A stretch of 64,000 nucleotides of DNA from Corythoichthys intestinalis. Lineage: Eukaryota; Chordata; Actinopteri; Syngnathiformes; Syngnathidae. Positions 63,186 through 64,000 of the stretch are shown here, piece by piece (positions within the stretch are counted from its first letter, which is position 1; every line of letters starts with the position of its first letter). The translations under genes were made by a program, and so were the position numbers. The notes below the pieces were generated by a model. That model had not been told where the DNA came from, searched no databases, and saw nothing but the letters and a program-made list of their open reading frames with translations. The DNA lies in assembly GCF_030265065.1 (NCBI RefSeq), contig NC_080413.1, positions 563,001 to 627,000 of the forward strand, given 5' to 3'.

Positions 63186-64000
63186 TTATTAACTCATTTG
63201 CTCCCAAAAACGTATAAATATGTTCTATTTTTAATTGTTTCAGTGTCCCAAAAACGTATTTATACGTCTTTTACGTTTTTTTCACAAGAGACATCCCTGG
63301 GTTCTGATTCAACTTAGCTCCAAAGCACAATGGTGAAAATCCATTTTAAAGCAATAAAACTGGCCACTGGAGGGCAGTAGCGCATTTGGTAAGACCCGCA
63401 AGCCGATTCAACGGTACAAACGGCCGGGCCCCACGGCCGGGGCGCCGGCGGAAGACGAACGAATGGACGTCCAGGATGTCGGGCGGCGGACGACCACGCA
63501 GAACAACCGGGAGGACGCCCATGATGCCAGGCGCTGGACGACAGAGCAGAACGACCGGGACCACCAGTGCAGCGGACGATGCCGTTGAGTCCGTGCTGCT
63601 CGCCGAGCAGAGACAGGCGGCGATGAGGGAAAAGTTTACCCCCCGGCTGTTGCGGCCACAACGGCGTCATCTCCCAGTTAGTTATGTGTAAATAAATTGT
63701 TACTTTGCTATCAAAAGCTCTATTTGTCTTGTTGTTTATGTTATTTTGTAAAAGGAAAACATTATTCAGATGCTTGGGATGTAACTAAAGCAAAAAATAG
63801 CTGTGTTAAAGTCAAAGTTATGTTTGAAATGTATGCTTTCACAAAAAGCTCAATTTCTCTGTTTTTTCATCAGAAGTTGGAAAACTGCTCAAACTAAGCT
63901 ATTTTCTAATGCTGATTTCTAGAGAATGGAAAAAGATATGAATTAACTTTTTTCCCCATGTTTATATAGCAATAGAACAGAATTTTCTGTGGGGCTTGCA
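63186..64000. other. edge region with palindromic CGTATAAATACG-type repeats and a GC-rich block
   Basis: Near 63210-63275 the related strings CGTATAAATA and CGTATTTATACG alternate. A GC-rich block at 63390-63680 consists of degenerate roughly 40-bp units around GCAGAACGACCGGGA. It resembles the start of a longer transposon continuing past the window, but no end or domain can be identified. Confidence 0.4.

Noticed and set aside
63314-63691. ORFs on both strands in the GC-rich block
   Set aside because: Both come from degenerate short repeats rich in Arg, Gly and Pro codons, without a domain.
1-64000. Retroviral, LTR, Polinton, toxin, CRISPR or RNA-gene content
   Set aside because: No LTR pairs, gag/pol/env or capsid-like blocks, direct-repeat arrays with spacers, or tRNA/rRNA genes were seen; tRNA-like boxes occur only in SINE heads.

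Overview
The window is nuclear DNA from a vertebrate, almost certainly a teleost fish. It holds multi-exon vertebrate genes with GT-AG introns, many under 150 bp, and GC-rich coding exons in AT-rich surroundings. The repeats are of fish type: many hAT elements with 8-bp target duplications, an intact Tc1 element, TTAA-flanked Kolobok-like elements, an ISL2EU-like element and tRNA-derived SINEs. I saw no retroviral or other virus-like element, no tRNA or rRNA gene and no CRISPR array.

Layout. At 2.8-3.1 kb the last exon of an unrecognised minus-strand gene ends. A GC-box/CCAAT promoter and a non-coding first exon (about 4.34-4.47 kb) probably belong to lpin3, whose 18 coding exons run 6597-24476 on the plus strand with an ATTAAA signal at 24701. 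Around 26.5 kb there is a possible bidirectional start site. The plus direction is a candidate first exon for gnpat, whose recognisable exons run from 32246 to 41268. Facing it is a complete two-exon minus-strand gene (42296-43475) for a 195-residue membrane-anchored helical protein that I do not recognise. A small five-exon plus-strand gene of unknown function (49309-55966) follows. The 3' exons of a minus-strand mtfr2 gene lie at 59980-60730, and its 5' exons must lie beyond 64 kb.

The lpin3 and gnpat products both act in glycerolipid synthesis. Lipin removes phosphate from phosphatidate at the ER. GNPAT acylates dihydroxyacetone phosphate in peroxisomes as the first step of ether-lipid (plasmalogen) synthesis. 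Both show unexpected residues: the lipin co-activator motif LxxIL reads QGHIL, and GNPAT acyltransferase motif EGTRSR reads EGFRSR.

Most remaining DNA is transposons, many nested. The deepest stack (44.07-48.55 kb) has four levels. Two different hAT elements share one octamer target at 52.67-55.72 kb. One hAT copy at 17.1-18.0 kb carries an extra right terminus and captured flanking DNA. A miniature ISL2EU-like element at 8.85-9.86 kb keeps only the converging first exons of its two genes. A short dispersed motif with core GACGTCCAATCCATTT recurs across the window in both orientations.
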